DNA from: Candidatus Omnitrophota bacterium
GTDB lineage: Bacteria > Hinthialibacterota > Hinthialibacteria > JAKQFZ01
Length of the DNA: 21,754 bases
Direction of reading: 5' to 3'
Assembly: GCA_029558215.1 (NCBI GenBank)
Contig: JAKQFZ010000565.1
Span: 1 to 21,754 of the forward strand
In this document: positions 1-7,543 of the stretch, one piece after another
Layout: each line of letters begins with the position of its first letter
Position numbering within the stretch: the stretch's first letter is position 1
Made by a program: the position numbers and the translations under genes
Notes under the pieces: model-generated
Told to the model about the DNA's origin: nothing
The model's database searches: none
The model's input: the letters and a program-made list of their open reading frames with translations, nothing else

Positions 1-573
1 AGTGGGGGCTTGATTCTGCTCATGGCGAAGGAAATGTACATCGGTGCTACCGCGGTGCTGATCGCCAATGGTGGTCGTGGTGGGGGACATGGCGAAGAGT
101 GGGCGCAGAACAGGGGTTGTAATCATGGTTATGGTGGTGGCGGCGGAAGGATTAAAGTGTTTTATGAAAGAGGAGAGATATCACCGTCAGCTCGTATTGA
201 AGCGAAGGGTGCCCAGGAGCATCCTGACGTTTATCTTGGTCCGGACGGTACATGGTTTGCAGCGGACGGGACAGTCTACATTCGGCAGGTCCGTTCCACG
301 GACGCCCTGCTGGACGCGGCTCGCGCCGGAGATTTGAATGGTGACGGAAAGACGGATTCTGAGGACTTGATGATTCTGCTGAGTTGCTGGGGCGCGGAGA
401 CAACGCCGTTGGCCACAGCGGTCTTGATTGCCCCGACGATCACACCATTCTACACGCCAACGGTTACGAACACTCCAACGCCAACACGGCCGACAAGGAC
501 TCCGACTCTCACGCGTACACCAACCCGAACAGCGACACCGACGGAATCCGCGACGGAAACACCAACACCGTGA
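1..573 (+). CDS. C-terminal part of a secreted Gly-rich protein with dockerin-like EF-hand loop and Thr/Pro-rich tail (5' end outside window)
   Basis: The reading frame is open from base 1, so the N-terminus lies outside the window, and it ends at TGA 571-573. In order, the visible protein has a Gly-rich stretch (GGRGGGHG, then YGGGGGRIKV), a short region containing VYLGPDGTW, and one 12-residue calcium-loop motif DLNGDGKTDSED (bases 331-366) followed by LMILLSCWG. It closes with about 50 residues rich in Thr and Pro. The loop has acidic or Asn residues at positions 1, 3, 5, 9 and 12, as in dockerin type I and other EF-hand loops. Only one loop is present, whereas cellulosomal dockerins have two. 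Gly-rich segments and TP-rich tails are usual in extracellular or surface proteins, so I infer export, though the signal peptide is not visible. The protein stops directly within the TP-rich tail, with no anchor after it. The function is unknown. It converges with lptD. Confidence 0.7.
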   Translation, partial: SGGLILLMAKEMYIGATAVLIANGGRGGGHGEEWAQNRGCNHGYGGGGGRIKVFYERGEISPSARIEAKGAQEHPDVYLGPDGTWFAADGTVYIRQVRSTDALLDAARAGDLNGDGKTDSEDLMILLSCWGAETTPLATAVLIAPTITPFYTPTVTNTPTPTRPTRTPTLTRTPTRTATPTESATETPTP

Positions 574-614
574 GCGGGTCAGTTAAGGGCAGGCGATCTT
601 CTTTTCAAGAGCAA

Positions 615-643
615 CCCTCAGAACCGCTTCGCGAACCTGAGGG
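615..643. terminator. Hairpin between two convergent genes, possible weak terminator
   Basis: CCCTCAG (615-621) and CTGAGGG (637-643) form a perfect 7-bp stem around a 15-base loop that itself contains the palindrome TTCGCGAA. It sits in the 157-base gap between the stops of the Gly-rich protein (+) and lptD (-), where a bidirectional terminator would be expected. Neither side has a real T-run, so intrinsic termination is uncertain. Nothing else is visible in the gap. Confidence 0.3.
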
Positions 644-730
644 CTGGCACCCAAGGGAGCAAGTTGGAAGCGTGGGAAAAAGGAACGCACCTGGCAACCG
701 GAATGTGTGCTACGTGAAAGTGCCGTGCGT

Positions 731-3088
731 TCAGCGAACAAAGCGGTCAGCAAGTGGAAAACCACCAGCTGCCTGCGTTGGCAGTTTGAACTGCATCCCG
801 AAGGTGATCTGGAATTCGTCATCCCGGTACAACCGCTTTCTGTTGCGAACGGAGAAGGCCGCTTCCCAGTCATGAAGATCGCGAATAAAGCTGCACCGTG
901 AATCACGGAAATAGGACTGTTCCAGATCGTAGCGTTCCCTGAGTTCCATTGCCCACTTCTTTGACATCGCCAGTTTCATGTCGAACGTCGCGTAGCTTTC
1001 CCGATCCATCACATTGTGAGTGTCCTCAAACTGGGCGTAACCCACAGTGAACTTGACTCGGTCATCAGGTATGATGGTCAGCCCATCCCACATGGCCGCT
1101 GTCTGGCTCTGATCCAAATCGTAAAGCCAGAAATGCTTGAACTCCACATACTTATTTGGTGTCAGACTGAGTTCCATCATGAAATCTTCATATTCACCAT
1201 CGTCGTCATCGGAGCTGTGGAAGTCCTTGGCTGCAGAAAGACTCAGTCTGGCCAGACGATGGGTGACGCGATCGTAATCCTTGCCTTCGAGTTTGAGATC
1301 CAGCCCTGTTCGAACGATTCGTGCCGAACGACGATAGCTGTCCACCTCGTCAATCTCGGGAATCGTCGGATAGAAAGTCTGATTCAGAAACTCTTGAGGA
1401 ACCTCATCATCCAAATCCTTGCTCGCGAAATAGCCTACGACGGTCATCGTCGGCTCAACCACCAGTCGCATCTGTGAGAAGCGGCGTGTCGAACCCAAGG
1501 GCTGCACGAGCCGTGTGGAGAACTCTGTCCCCAGTTTCCACACATTCTGCATGACGTCGTCCCAGTTGCTCTCGTATTCCCAACCCGGACGAAGACCACC
1601 CGCGAAGTAGTATCGGTCACCGTAGCGTCTGAGGAAATCCCGGTCGTAGCTGTCGTCCGGATCGGTGACATCAAATCGTTCGCCATGAATGTTTCGAAGA
1701 CTCCATCGCTGTTCGGGAGTCCCGTAGAAAATGCCCTGATATCCCGTGAAGGGGGTGATGCGAAGCCATTGGAACACGGTGAAGGGCGCTTCCAGATCCA
1801 TCCCGAAATCCACCCGATCCAATTGGTCATAGCGACGCCACCAGACATCGTCCTCTTCAAGGCTGTATTCCTGCATCGCGCGCAGACGGGAGTAGTCAAT
1901 GTGAACCTTCCGGTAAACGGGGAGATAAGGAACCAACTGGCGTCGCTCATCCCAACGCAATTCGGGAGAACGTTCGTCTTCCATCAGCTCGCCCAGTTGA
2001 AAGTCATTCAGGTTTTCCTTCACCAGCAGACGCAAGTTGTAGTCGGGCTTCGTGTAGGCAACATTCATGAAGGAGTTTCGGTTGGACTGAAGGTCGTTTC
2101 TGTCCCATCCCCGAAAGAGTTCTTCATCTTCGAGATCGTCATTGTAGTCGCGGTCGGTCAGTTTCTGATACTTGGCAGTGAGCACCAGATCGTCATAGAG
2201 TTCCTGTCTGTGTTCTCCGGCGATCTTGTATCGCCGGGTCACATCTATGTCCTCATCTTTGTCACGAAGGTTGAGCCGATAGAGATAGATCTTACCGTCC
2301 ATAGGCCGTCCTTCCTTGCGGTGATAGCTTTCTTTGATTCCAAAACCATATCCGTAACTGGGATACCAGTCCGCGTAGAGTGCGATACGACGCATGGAAT
2401 CAAAGTGCAGGTTGTACTTGTTCAGCATCGCAAAACCGCGATCCCTGCTGTAGTTGTAACCAACGACGTGTCCCTTCCAATCCTGCCGAAGGGATCGAGT
2501 GAACATGGGAAGGAACATCACGGGCAGATTCCCGAGATAGAACAAAGTGTTGTATGTCCAGAATCGCTGCCCAAGGATGATCTTGGCTCTCTCATTTTCG
2601 AGATGGTAATGGGGCTCGATCATATCGCAACTGGTGATCCAGGCGTTGCGCACTTCGATCTGGTCTTTCTTGTACTCAACATCGGTCTGCTCTCCGCGCA
2701 CGGTGTACCCGCCGGAATGCCAGTACGATGAGAGCAGCGTTGCCTTGTTTGTCTTGAGATTGTAGATGAGTCTCTCACCCCGAAGTTCCTCGCCCTCAGA
2801 CCAAATCACGACATTTCGGTTGGCACGAATCTCCCCATCTCTCAGATCCAGGACAATCTCATCGGCGTGCAGGACATTGTCCTTGTACATGACACGGGCA
2901 TGCCCTTTGAGCACCACAAGATCCTCTTCTGGAAATCCCTCGATTTCGTCCGCGGAAGGTTCGATCGCTGCTCGTTCATCAAAACCTTTGAAAAGGCTGT
3001 AGTCCTCTTTGGCAAAGGCCGACCCTCCAAGAAGGGTCAGAACGATCAAAGAAAGAAGTGACGCTCTGCTGAATCGGCTACTGATCAT
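731..3088 (-). CDS. lptD: LPS-assembly outer membrane protein LptD (OstA/Imp)
   Basis: LptD forms the outer-membrane beta-barrel of the Lpt machine and inserts lipopolysaccharide into the outer leaflet, usually with the lipoprotein LptE. The 785-residue product begins with a signal peptide ending near GGSAFA (about residue 26). An OstA-type jelly-roll domain follows at about residues 50-150 (LKGHARVMYKDNVLHADEI, then GEELRGERLIYNL). Next comes the family-typical segment around ITSCDMIEPHYHL and LGNLPVMFLPMF. The rest, to the end, is a large aromatic-rich region of alternating strands consistent with the LptD barrel; the last strand is near EFQITFGMQFKL, followed by a 17-residue tail. The length fits the family (about 750-1000). 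ATG 3086-3088 is preferred because the signal peptide starts there, and CAGGG lies upstream. A minus-strand promoter with a structured leader precedes it. No lptE or other lpt gene is in the window. Confidence 0.93.
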   Translation of the reverse strand: MISSRFSRASLLSLIVLTLLGGSAFAKEDYSLFKGFDERAAIEPSADEIEGFPEEDLVVLKGHARVMYKDNVLHADEIVLDLRDGEIRANRNVVIWSEGEELRGERLIYNLKTNKATLLSSYWHSGGYTVRGEQTDVEYKKDQIEVRNAWITSCDMIEPHYHLENERAKIILGQRFWTYNTLFYLGNLPVMFLPMFTRSLRQDWKGHVVGYNYSRDRGFAMLNKYNLHFDSMRRIALYADWYPSYGYGFGIKESYHRKEGRPMDGKIYLYRLNLRDKDEDIDVTRRYKIAGEHRQELYDDLVLTAKYQKLTDRDYNDDLEDEELFRGWDRNDLQSNRNSFMNVAYTKPDYNLRLLVKENLNDFQLGELMEDERSPELRWDERRQLVPYLPVYRKVHIDYSRLRAMQEYSLEEDDVWWRRYDQLDRVDFGMDLEAPFTVFQWLRITPFTGYQGIFYGTPEQRWSLRNIHGERFDVTDPDDSYDRDFLRRYGDRYYFAGGLRPGWEYESNWDDVMQNVWKLGTEFSTRLVQPLGSTRRFSQMRLVVEPTMTVVGYFASKDLDDEVPQEFLNQTFYPTIPEIDEVDSYRRSARIVRTGLDLKLEGKDYDRVTHRLARLSLSAAKDFHSSDDDDGEYEDFMMELSLTPNKYVEFKHFWLYDLDQSQTAAMWDGLTIIPDDRVKFTVGYAQFEDTHNVMDRESYATFDMKLAMSKKWAMELRERYDLEQSYFRDSRCSFIRDLHDWEAAFSVRNRKRLYRDDEFQITFGMQFKLPTQAAGGFPLADRFVR

Positions 3089-3132
3089 TGCAACGCCCTG
3101 TCTGGGGGAACGAACACACTACCCTTGAGGGC

Positions 3133-3150
3133 AGGGAGCAGTCACTCCCT
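3133..3150 (-). promoter_or_regulatory. Hairpin in the lptD 5' leader
   Basis: AGGGAG (3133-3138) and CTCCCT (3145-3150) form a perfect 6-bp stem with a 6-base loop. Two further G-C pairs lie beyond one mismatch. It is about 40 bases upstream of the lptD ATG, inside the predicted leader. Function unknown; no T-run follows on the minus strand. Confidence 0.3.
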
Positions 3151-3182
3151 ACCCCCGAGTCTCTCCGGAACCGAACCGAACT

Positions 3183-3200
3183 AACCGCAAATTTGCGGTT
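3183..3200. promoter_or_regulatory. Perfect 18-bp palindrome between purF and lptD
   Basis: AACCGCAAATTTGCGGTT is a perfect 18-base palindrome in the purF-lptD gap, about 30 bases downstream of the predicted lptD transcription start. It could be an operator for a dimeric regulator, or a hairpin in the leader. As an intrinsic terminator for purF it is poor, because the minus strand continues AGTTCGG rather than a T-run. The TTTT flank lies on the plus strand, where no gene needs it. Confidence 0.35.
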
Positions 3201-3235
3201 TTATGCCCCCGAAATCACGCAAACTTGGTTAAAGA

Positions 3236-3263
3236 ATTAGCATTCCAGAGTCGAATCTGTCAA
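3236..3263 (-). promoter_or_regulatory. Predicted sigma70-type promoter of lptD
   Basis: On the minus strand a perfect -35 box TTGACA (complement of 3258-3263) is followed after 16 bases by GCTAAT (complement of 3236-3241), which matches 4 of 6 of the -10 consensus. It lies downstream of the purF stop and would give an lptD leader of about 140 bases containing the two inverted repeats listed here. Confidence 0.5.
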
Positions 3264-3307
3264 TAACGAATTGCGAAAAGCCCTTCTTGCCGGTCTGATG
3301 AGCCACA

Positions 3308-4714
3308 CTAACCCTCTTTCTTCGGCTCCTTCGCCGCGGAAAAGCACTTGCCCGCCGGGTAGTTCCCGTCAAAGCAGGCACAGCAGAAGTCAGCGGGTTC
3401 CATCTGTGGCTGAACGCCTTTGATGGCGCCCAACATCCCTGATTGGCTCAGGTATCCGAGACTGTCAGCGTGCAAAAAATCCCCTATTTCCTCAATGGTC
3501 TTTTCAGAGGCAATCAGCCTGCTGCGCATCGGAGTATCCACACCATAGTAGCACGGCCATGTGTAAGGCGGAGAACTGATCCGAAGATGCACCTCTGCGG
3601 CTCCGGCATCCCTGAGAAGCGAGATCAGACGCTTTGTGGTGGTGCCACGCACGATGGAGTCGTCTACAATGACAACCCTCTTTCCTTCGAGCGTCTGCCG
3701 CACCGGATTGAGTTTTATCTTGACCCCCAGATCGCGATCGGACTGCAGCGGATCAATAAACGTGCGACCCACATAATGGTTTCGGGTGAATCCAAATGCA
3801 AAGGGAATCCCCGATTCCTGGCTGTAACCCAAAGCGGCGCAGTTGCCCGAATCGGGAACGGCGATCACCAAATCCGCGTCCGCTGGATGCTCCTTGGAGA
3901 GTGTTGCTCCAAAAGCGTGTCGCACTTCTTGAACTGGCAAACCGAAAACCAGACTGTCGGGTCTGGCGAAATAGATCAATTCAAAGACACAGTGCGCTCG
4001 GTGTTTGACCGGTGGCAAATGCGAGGATCGAATCTCTCCCTTGTCAATGACGACGATCTCCCCCGGTTCGATTTCCCGCACATATTGCGCTCCCCACAGG
4101 TCAAATGCACATGACTCGGACGCCACCACATGGGCGTCACCGAGTCTTCCCAGCACGAGAGGTCTGAACCCATACACATCTCGAACGGCGAAGAGTTTGC
4201 CGTCTTTGATCATGACCAGACAGTAGGAACCCTTGACCTGTGACAAAACGCTGGCAAGTGCCCGCTCCACAAGTGGCTCAGCCTCACGGGCGAGAAGATG
4301 GACAATGATCTCACTGTCAACCGTCGTCTGGAAAATGGAGCCTTTTGCTTCGAGGTTGTAACGGAGTTCATCAGAATTGACCAGATTTCCATTGTGCGCC
4401 AATGCCATCTGACCGTGTCGGTAACTGACCATCAGGGGCTGCGCGTTTTCAGGATGACTCCCACCAGTCGTGGAATAACGCGTATGCCCGATTGCCAAAT
4501 CACCAGAGAGGGCGCTGAAGTCATTGGGAGAGAAGACGTCGTTGACCAGACCCATCCCCTTCTGGATGTTCATCTTCCCAGCATCACATGAAACGATCCC
4601 TGCGCTTTCCTGACCCCGATGTTGAAGAGAAAAAAGCCCCAGATAGGCAAGATAGGACGCCTGAGGATGCCCAGAAACACCACAAATGCCACACTGCTCC
4701 CGGAGTTCGTGCAT
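3308..4714 (-). CDS. purF: Amidophosphoribosyltransferase PurF (glutamine PRPP amidotransferase), Fe-S type
   Basis: PurF catalyses the first committed step of purine synthesis: PRPP + glutamine to 5-phosphoribosylamine + glutamate + PPi, in the cytoplasm. With the ATG at 4714 the product is 468 residues. A short propeptide ends before Cys8 in CGICGV, the expected Ntn glutaminase nucleophile, followed by LQHRGQESAGI. The PRPP-binding loop VVIVDDSIVRGTTT is at about residues 347-360. Cysteines at about 242 (HCVFE), 388 (WPCYYGVD), 444 and 447 (CCACFDG) match the four 4Fe-4S ligands of the Bacillus-type enzyme, so this is the propeptide-processed, oxygen-sensitive class. The frame also allows TTG at 4733-4735, seven codons earlier, behind AGAGG with only 3 bases of spacing. 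I prefer the ATG because the protein then starts like many relatives, but neither RBS is decisive. No other pur gene is adjacent. Confidence 0.94.
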   Translation of the reverse strand: MHELREQCGICGVSGHPQASYLAYLGLFSLQHRGQESAGIVSCDAGKMNIQKGMGLVNDVFSPNDFSALSGDLAIGHTRYSTTGGSHPENAQPLMVSYRHGQMALAHNGNLVNSDELRYNLEAKGSIFQTTVDSEIIVHLLAREAEPLVERALASVLSQVKGSYCLVMIKDGKLFAVRDVYGFRPLVLGRLGDAHVVASESCAFDLWGAQYVREIEPGEIVVIDKGEIRSSHLPPVKHRAHCVFELIYFARPDSLVFGLPVQEVRHAFGATLSKEHPADADLVIAVPDSGNCAALGYSQESGIPFAFGFTRNHYVGRTFIDPLQSDRDLGVKIKLNPVRQTLEGKRVVIVDDSIVRGTTTKRLISLLRDAGAAEVHLRISSPPYTWPCYYGVDTPMRSRLIASEKTIEEIGDFLHADSLGYLSQSGMLGAIKGVQPQMEPADFCCACFDGNYPAGKCFSAAKEPKKEG

Positions 4715-4754
4715 CACCTGCTCACAACTTTCCAAACACCTCTGCTCTTAGAGA

Positions 4755-4799
4755 GAGACTGCATCGCCAGAAACAGTCTCAATGCACTATAGCGATGCA
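4755..4799 (-). promoter_or_regulatory. Two overlapping inverted repeats at the purF promoter/5' end
   Basis: GAGACTG (4755-4761) and CAGTCTC (4774-4780) form a 7-bp hairpin at the very 5' end of the predicted purF transcript. Overlapping it, TGCATCGC (4760-4767) and GCGATGCA (4792-4799) are an 8-base inverted repeat, spaced 32 bases start to start, that brackets the -10 box. The second pair is partly upstream of the predicted start, so it would act as DNA (operator halves) rather than RNA. Confidence 0.35.
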
Positions 4800-4814
4800 C
4801 CTCTCATTGTGCAA
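4786..4814 (-). promoter_or_regulatory. Predicted purF promoter
   Basis: On the minus strand TTGCAC (complement of 4809-4814) is followed after exactly 17 bases by TATAGT (complement of 4786-4791), a 5-of-6 match to the -10 consensus. Transcription would start near 4779, giving a leader of about 65 bases to the purF ATG at 4714. The -35 box is weak (3 of 6). Confidence 0.5.
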
Positions 4815-4843
4815 GTTGGTGAATCCCTCGGATTCAGATGTCC

Positions 4844-4872
4844 TTGACCGCATGTCTTGCGTTGCCTAGTAT
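4844..4872 (+). promoter_or_regulatory. Predicted promoter of the sialidase-fold gene
   Basis: TTGACC (4844-4849) and TAGTAT (4867-4872) are separated by 17 bases, on the strand opposite the purF promoter. A strong Shine-Dalgarno GGAGG (4896-4900) follows, 9 bases before the ATG at 4910. The two divergent promoters share one gap of about 195 bases. Confidence 0.5.
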
Positions 4873-4909
4873 CGTTGGAAATGCGTCAAGGTGACGGAGG
4901 TTAAAACCC

Positions 4910-6016
4910 ATGTGGTTATTGCTCCTTGTTGTGCCGCTTGTACTGCTTCTTGGAACTCCTGTCTGCGCGGAACAGCCAATACGGCAACTGCTGCTGATTG
5001 AGCCGACGGAGGAGTATCCTCGACACTCTGAGGGTGCAATAACAACCTTCAAAGATGGGACGCTCTGCCTGGTTTACACCCGGTTTCGGGGAGGGGCATC
5101 AGACGCGTCTGACGCTGACTTGGTCATGCAAAAGTCCTCCGATGGTGGCACAACTTGGTCGGATGATCAGGTGCTGGTACCCAACGAAGGAGCCGAGAAC
5201 ACAATGTCCGTCAGTATCCTTCGGTTGCCCGGCGGGAAACTTCTGCTTTTCTATCTTCGAAAGGACTCCTGGAATGACTGTATCCTGTATGTCCGACACT
5301 CCTTCGATGAGTTTCAAACCCTGAGCGAGCCGGTTCGAGTGATTGCCGAAAGCGGCTATTTCGTGGTCAACAATGATCGAATCGCTCGCCTTACATCAGG
5401 CCGGATTCTGGTTCCCGCAGCGTTGCATCCCACCCCGGGTGGAGTCTGGAGCCGCGAGGCGGAATACGGCATTTTGCGTGTCTTCTATTCGGACGACGAT
5501 GGTGTCACCTGGAAATCGGACACGCGCGTTGAGCCCATGCCGGAAGGCACAAAGGTGATGTTTCAGGAACCTGCCGTTCTCGAAACAAAGGATGGAATAG
5601 TCCGGATGTGGATTCGCACCGACGCAGGCTCCCAGTATGAATGCACATCCAAGGATTTCGGGATCCATTGGAGTCAACCGCACCCGGGAGTTCTCAAGTC
5701 GCCCAAGAGTCCAGCCTCCTTCGCCAGAGTTCCGTGGACAGGACAACTGATGTGTGTCTGGAACGATCATGGCGGGAGCCATCCTTTTGTCACTGGCAAA
5801 CGCACCCCACTTTGTGTCGCCCTCAGCGATGACGAAGGACAGTCCTGGCAAAAGAGCAGAATCATCGAAGATCACCCGCAGGGTCATTACTGCTACACGT
5901 CAATCACATTCACGCAACAAGATGCCATTATCTCGTATATGTATGGTCCGAACACGAATAAGGGAATCGGTCTGAAGGTCACGGCTCTCGACAGGGAATG
6001 GCTGACCACCCGATGA
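4910..6016 (+). CDS. Secreted sialidase-superfamily (BNR/Asp-box) protein, exo-alpha-sialidase-like
   Basis: The 368-residue protein starts with a signal peptide cleaved near PVCA-E (residue 20), so it is periplasmic or extracellular. Four Asp-box repeats of the sialidase six-bladed propeller are visible: SDGGTTWS (77-84), SDDDGVTW (194-201), SKDFGIHW (247-254) and SDDEGQSW (306-313). RHSEGAI at 38-44, MFQEPAVLE near 217-225 and HYCYTS near 326-331 are features commonly seen in BNR_2/exo-alpha-sialidase-like proteins. True sialidases hydrolyse terminal sialic acid; many relatives with this fold in environmental bacteria act on other sugars or are uncharacterised, so the substrate is not assigned. 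The start is fixed by GGAGG 9 bases upstream. The Gfo/Idh/MocA gene follows 97 bases later on the same strand, suggesting a related role in using glycan-derived sugars (inference). Confidence 0.82.
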   Translation: MWLLLLVVPLVLLLGTPVCAEQPIRQLLLIEPTEEYPRHSEGAITTFKDGTLCLVYTRFRGGASDASDADLVMQKSSDGGTTWSDDQVLVPNEGAENTMSVSILRLPGGKLLLFYLRKDSWNDCILYVRHSFDEFQTLSEPVRVIAESGYFVVNNDRIARLTSGRILVPAALHPTPGGVWSREAEYGILRVFYSDDDGVTWKSDTRVEPMPEGTKVMFQEPAVLETKDGIVRMWIRTDAGSQYECTSKDFGIHWSQPHPGVLKSPKSPASFARVPWTGQLMCVWNDHGGSHPFVTGKRTPLCVALSDDEGQSWQKSRIIEDHPQGHYCYTSITFTQQDAIISYMYGPNTNKGIGLKVTALDREWLTTR

Positions 6017-6028
6017 GAATCCCCTTCC

Positions 6029-6057
6029 TTGACAGACCACTGCTTGAGCACTAGTTT
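6029..6057 (+). promoter_or_regulatory. Possible promoter of the Gfo/Idh/MocA gene
   Basis: A perfect -35 box TTGACA (6029-6034) is followed after 17 bases by TAGTTT (6052-6057), a weak -10 match (3 of 6). It lies just after the sialidase-fold stop and would give a leader of about 50 bases. If real, the two genes can be transcribed separately. Confidence 0.35.
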
Positions 6058-6113
6058 TGTCTCCGGATTGGAGTCTCAGTTCGATCCGAGATCTGACCTG
6101 GACGGAGTATTTG

Positions 6114-7484
6114 ATGAAATCCAAGTGTACCGCATCGTTGGAAAGACCTGTTGAGAGAGAAGAAGGCGCAAACAAGGGGCGAACCGAGTTTTCTGGTCGG
6201 CGCACCTTCATCAAGACGTCGCTTGCAGCCGTCACGGGTACGATGCTCGCCCCCACGTTCATCCCAGCAAGGGCTTTGGGGTTGGAAGGCCGACCGGCAC
6301 CCAGCGATCGGATCACTCTCGGATTCATTGGAGTTGGAAGTATGGGATCCGGCAATTTGCGGGGGTTCCGAAGTGCATCTGATACTCAGGTGCTTGCGCT
6401 GTGTGACGTGGATCGCAGACGACTCGCCAGCGCCAAGGCTGAGACGGAGTCCTTTTATGCACAGCAACAGACCGACGGAACCTATCACGGGTGCTCGGAC
6501 TATGTTGACTTCCGCCAGCTGGTGGCGCGTCAGGATATTGACGCGGTTGTGATCTCAACGCCCGACCATTGGCATGTGCTCCCAAGCATCGCCGCAGTTC
6601 GTATGGGCAAGGACGTTTACTGTGAGAAACCCTTGTCTCTGACCATCGCCGAGGGACGTGCATTGAGCGACGCGGTCAAACGCCATGGGAGAGTTTTTCA
6701 AACCGGAAGCCAACAGCGCTCTTCACAGAATTTTCGGCTGGCGTGTGAGCTGGTACGAAATGGCCGGATCGGGAAACTTCATACTATCGAGGTTCTTCTC
6801 TCTTCCGGGAAGCAGACCACCGTTCAGCCACCTCAGCCTGTTCCTGCCGAGTTGGAGTACAATCTTTGGCTGGGACAAGCTCCCGAAGAACCCTATACTT
6901 CAATGCGCTGCCACTACAATTTTCGATTCATCCGTGACTATTCCGGTGGCCAGTTGACCAATTGGGGCGCGCATCATCTCGATATCGCACAGTGGGGACA
7001 CGGTTCGGATCACTCCGGTCCCGTTCAGGTGCAGGGAACCGGTACCTTTCCCTCAAGCGGTCTTTGGAACAATCCCACGCAATACCAGATCGAATACACG
7101 TACTCTGATGGCGTCAAAGTCATCTGCAAGACCAGCGGTTCCAGCGTCCGGTTTATCGGCACAGAGGGAGAAGTCTACGTTTCTCGCGAACGCTTGTCCG
7201 CAAAGCCTCTCAGCATTCTCGAATCTCCCATCGCTTCCAATGAGATTCATCTCTACGACAGCAGAAACCATCACCGGAATTTCCTGGACTGTATCAAGAC
7301 CCGTCGTGAGACTGCTGCGCCGGTTGAGACCGCCCATAGAACCATCACGATGGCACATCTGGGCAACATTGCCATGCTTTTGGGGCGTACGTTGAAATGG
7401 AATCCCGATACAGAGAGGTTTGTGGATGACCCTGGTGCCGACCGCATGCTTTCTCGAAGTATGCGTAAGCCCTGGCACCTTTAG
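6114..7484 (+). CDS. Tat-exported Gfo/Idh/MocA family oxidoreductase
   Basis: This family catalyses NAD(P)-dependent oxidation or reduction of sugars, cyclitols and related compounds. With ATG 6114 the protein has 456 residues. A Tat-type signal carries the twin arginine in GRRTFIK (residues 28-34), followed by a hydrophobic stretch to about residue 54. The Rossmann nucleotide motif GFIGVGSMGSGN is at 70-81, DHWH at 151-154, and the family lysine in CEKP at about 170-173. NWGAHHLDIAQWG in the C-terminal half is typical of the exported group frequent in PVC-like bacteria. The frame is open upstream to a TTG at 6057, but GGAG at 6104-6107, six bases before the ATG, decides the start. Such Tat-exported members often carry their cofactor out with them. 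The substrate cannot be read from the sequence; the neighbouring sialidase-fold gene suggests sugar metabolism. Confidence 0.88.
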   Translation: MKSKCTASLERPVEREEGANKGRTEFSGRRTFIKTSLAAVTGTMLAPTFIPARALGLEGRPAPSDRITLGFIGVGSMGSGNLRGFRSASDTQVLALCDVDRRRLASAKAETESFYAQQQTDGTYHGCSDYVDFRQLVARQDIDAVVISTPDHWHVLPSIAAVRMGKDVYCEKPLSLTIAEGRALSDAVKRHGRVFQTGSQQRSSQNFRLACELVRNGRIGKLHTIEVLLSSGKQTTVQPPQPVPAELEYNLWLGQAPEEPYTSMRCHYNFRFIRDYSGGQLTNWGAHHLDIAQWGHGSDHSGPVQVQGTGTFPSSGLWNNPTQYQIEYTYSDGVKVICKTSGSSVRFIGTEGEVYVSRERLSAKPLSILESPIASNEIHLYDSRNHHRNFLDCIKTRRETAAPVETAHRTITMAHLGNIAMLLGRTLKWNPDTERFVDDPGADRMLSRSMRKPWHL

Positions 7485-7543
7485 TGCCTCAGTTCTCTGA
7501 GCGTTTTCTCAGTATGCCTGTGTCACTGTGCAGAATGCAAAAA

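Noticed and set aside
384..875. Open frame overlapping the Thr/Pro-rich tail and the lptD end in another frame
   Set aside because: It is a frame-shifted reading of the low-complexity TP tail followed by lptD antisense; the Asn/Thr-rich translation arises from the repeat. A frameshift in the tail remains possible but is not shown.
1685..2731. Long open frame on the plus strand opposite lptD (about 348 codons)
   Set aside because: It lies wholly antisense to a clearly recognisable lptD, has no RBS-supported start and its translation resembles no family I recognise; it is a shadow of codon bias.
3443..4114. Open frame of about 220 codons on the plus strand opposite purF
   Set aside because: Fully antisense to purF, which has intact catalytic and Fe-S residues; no independent support.
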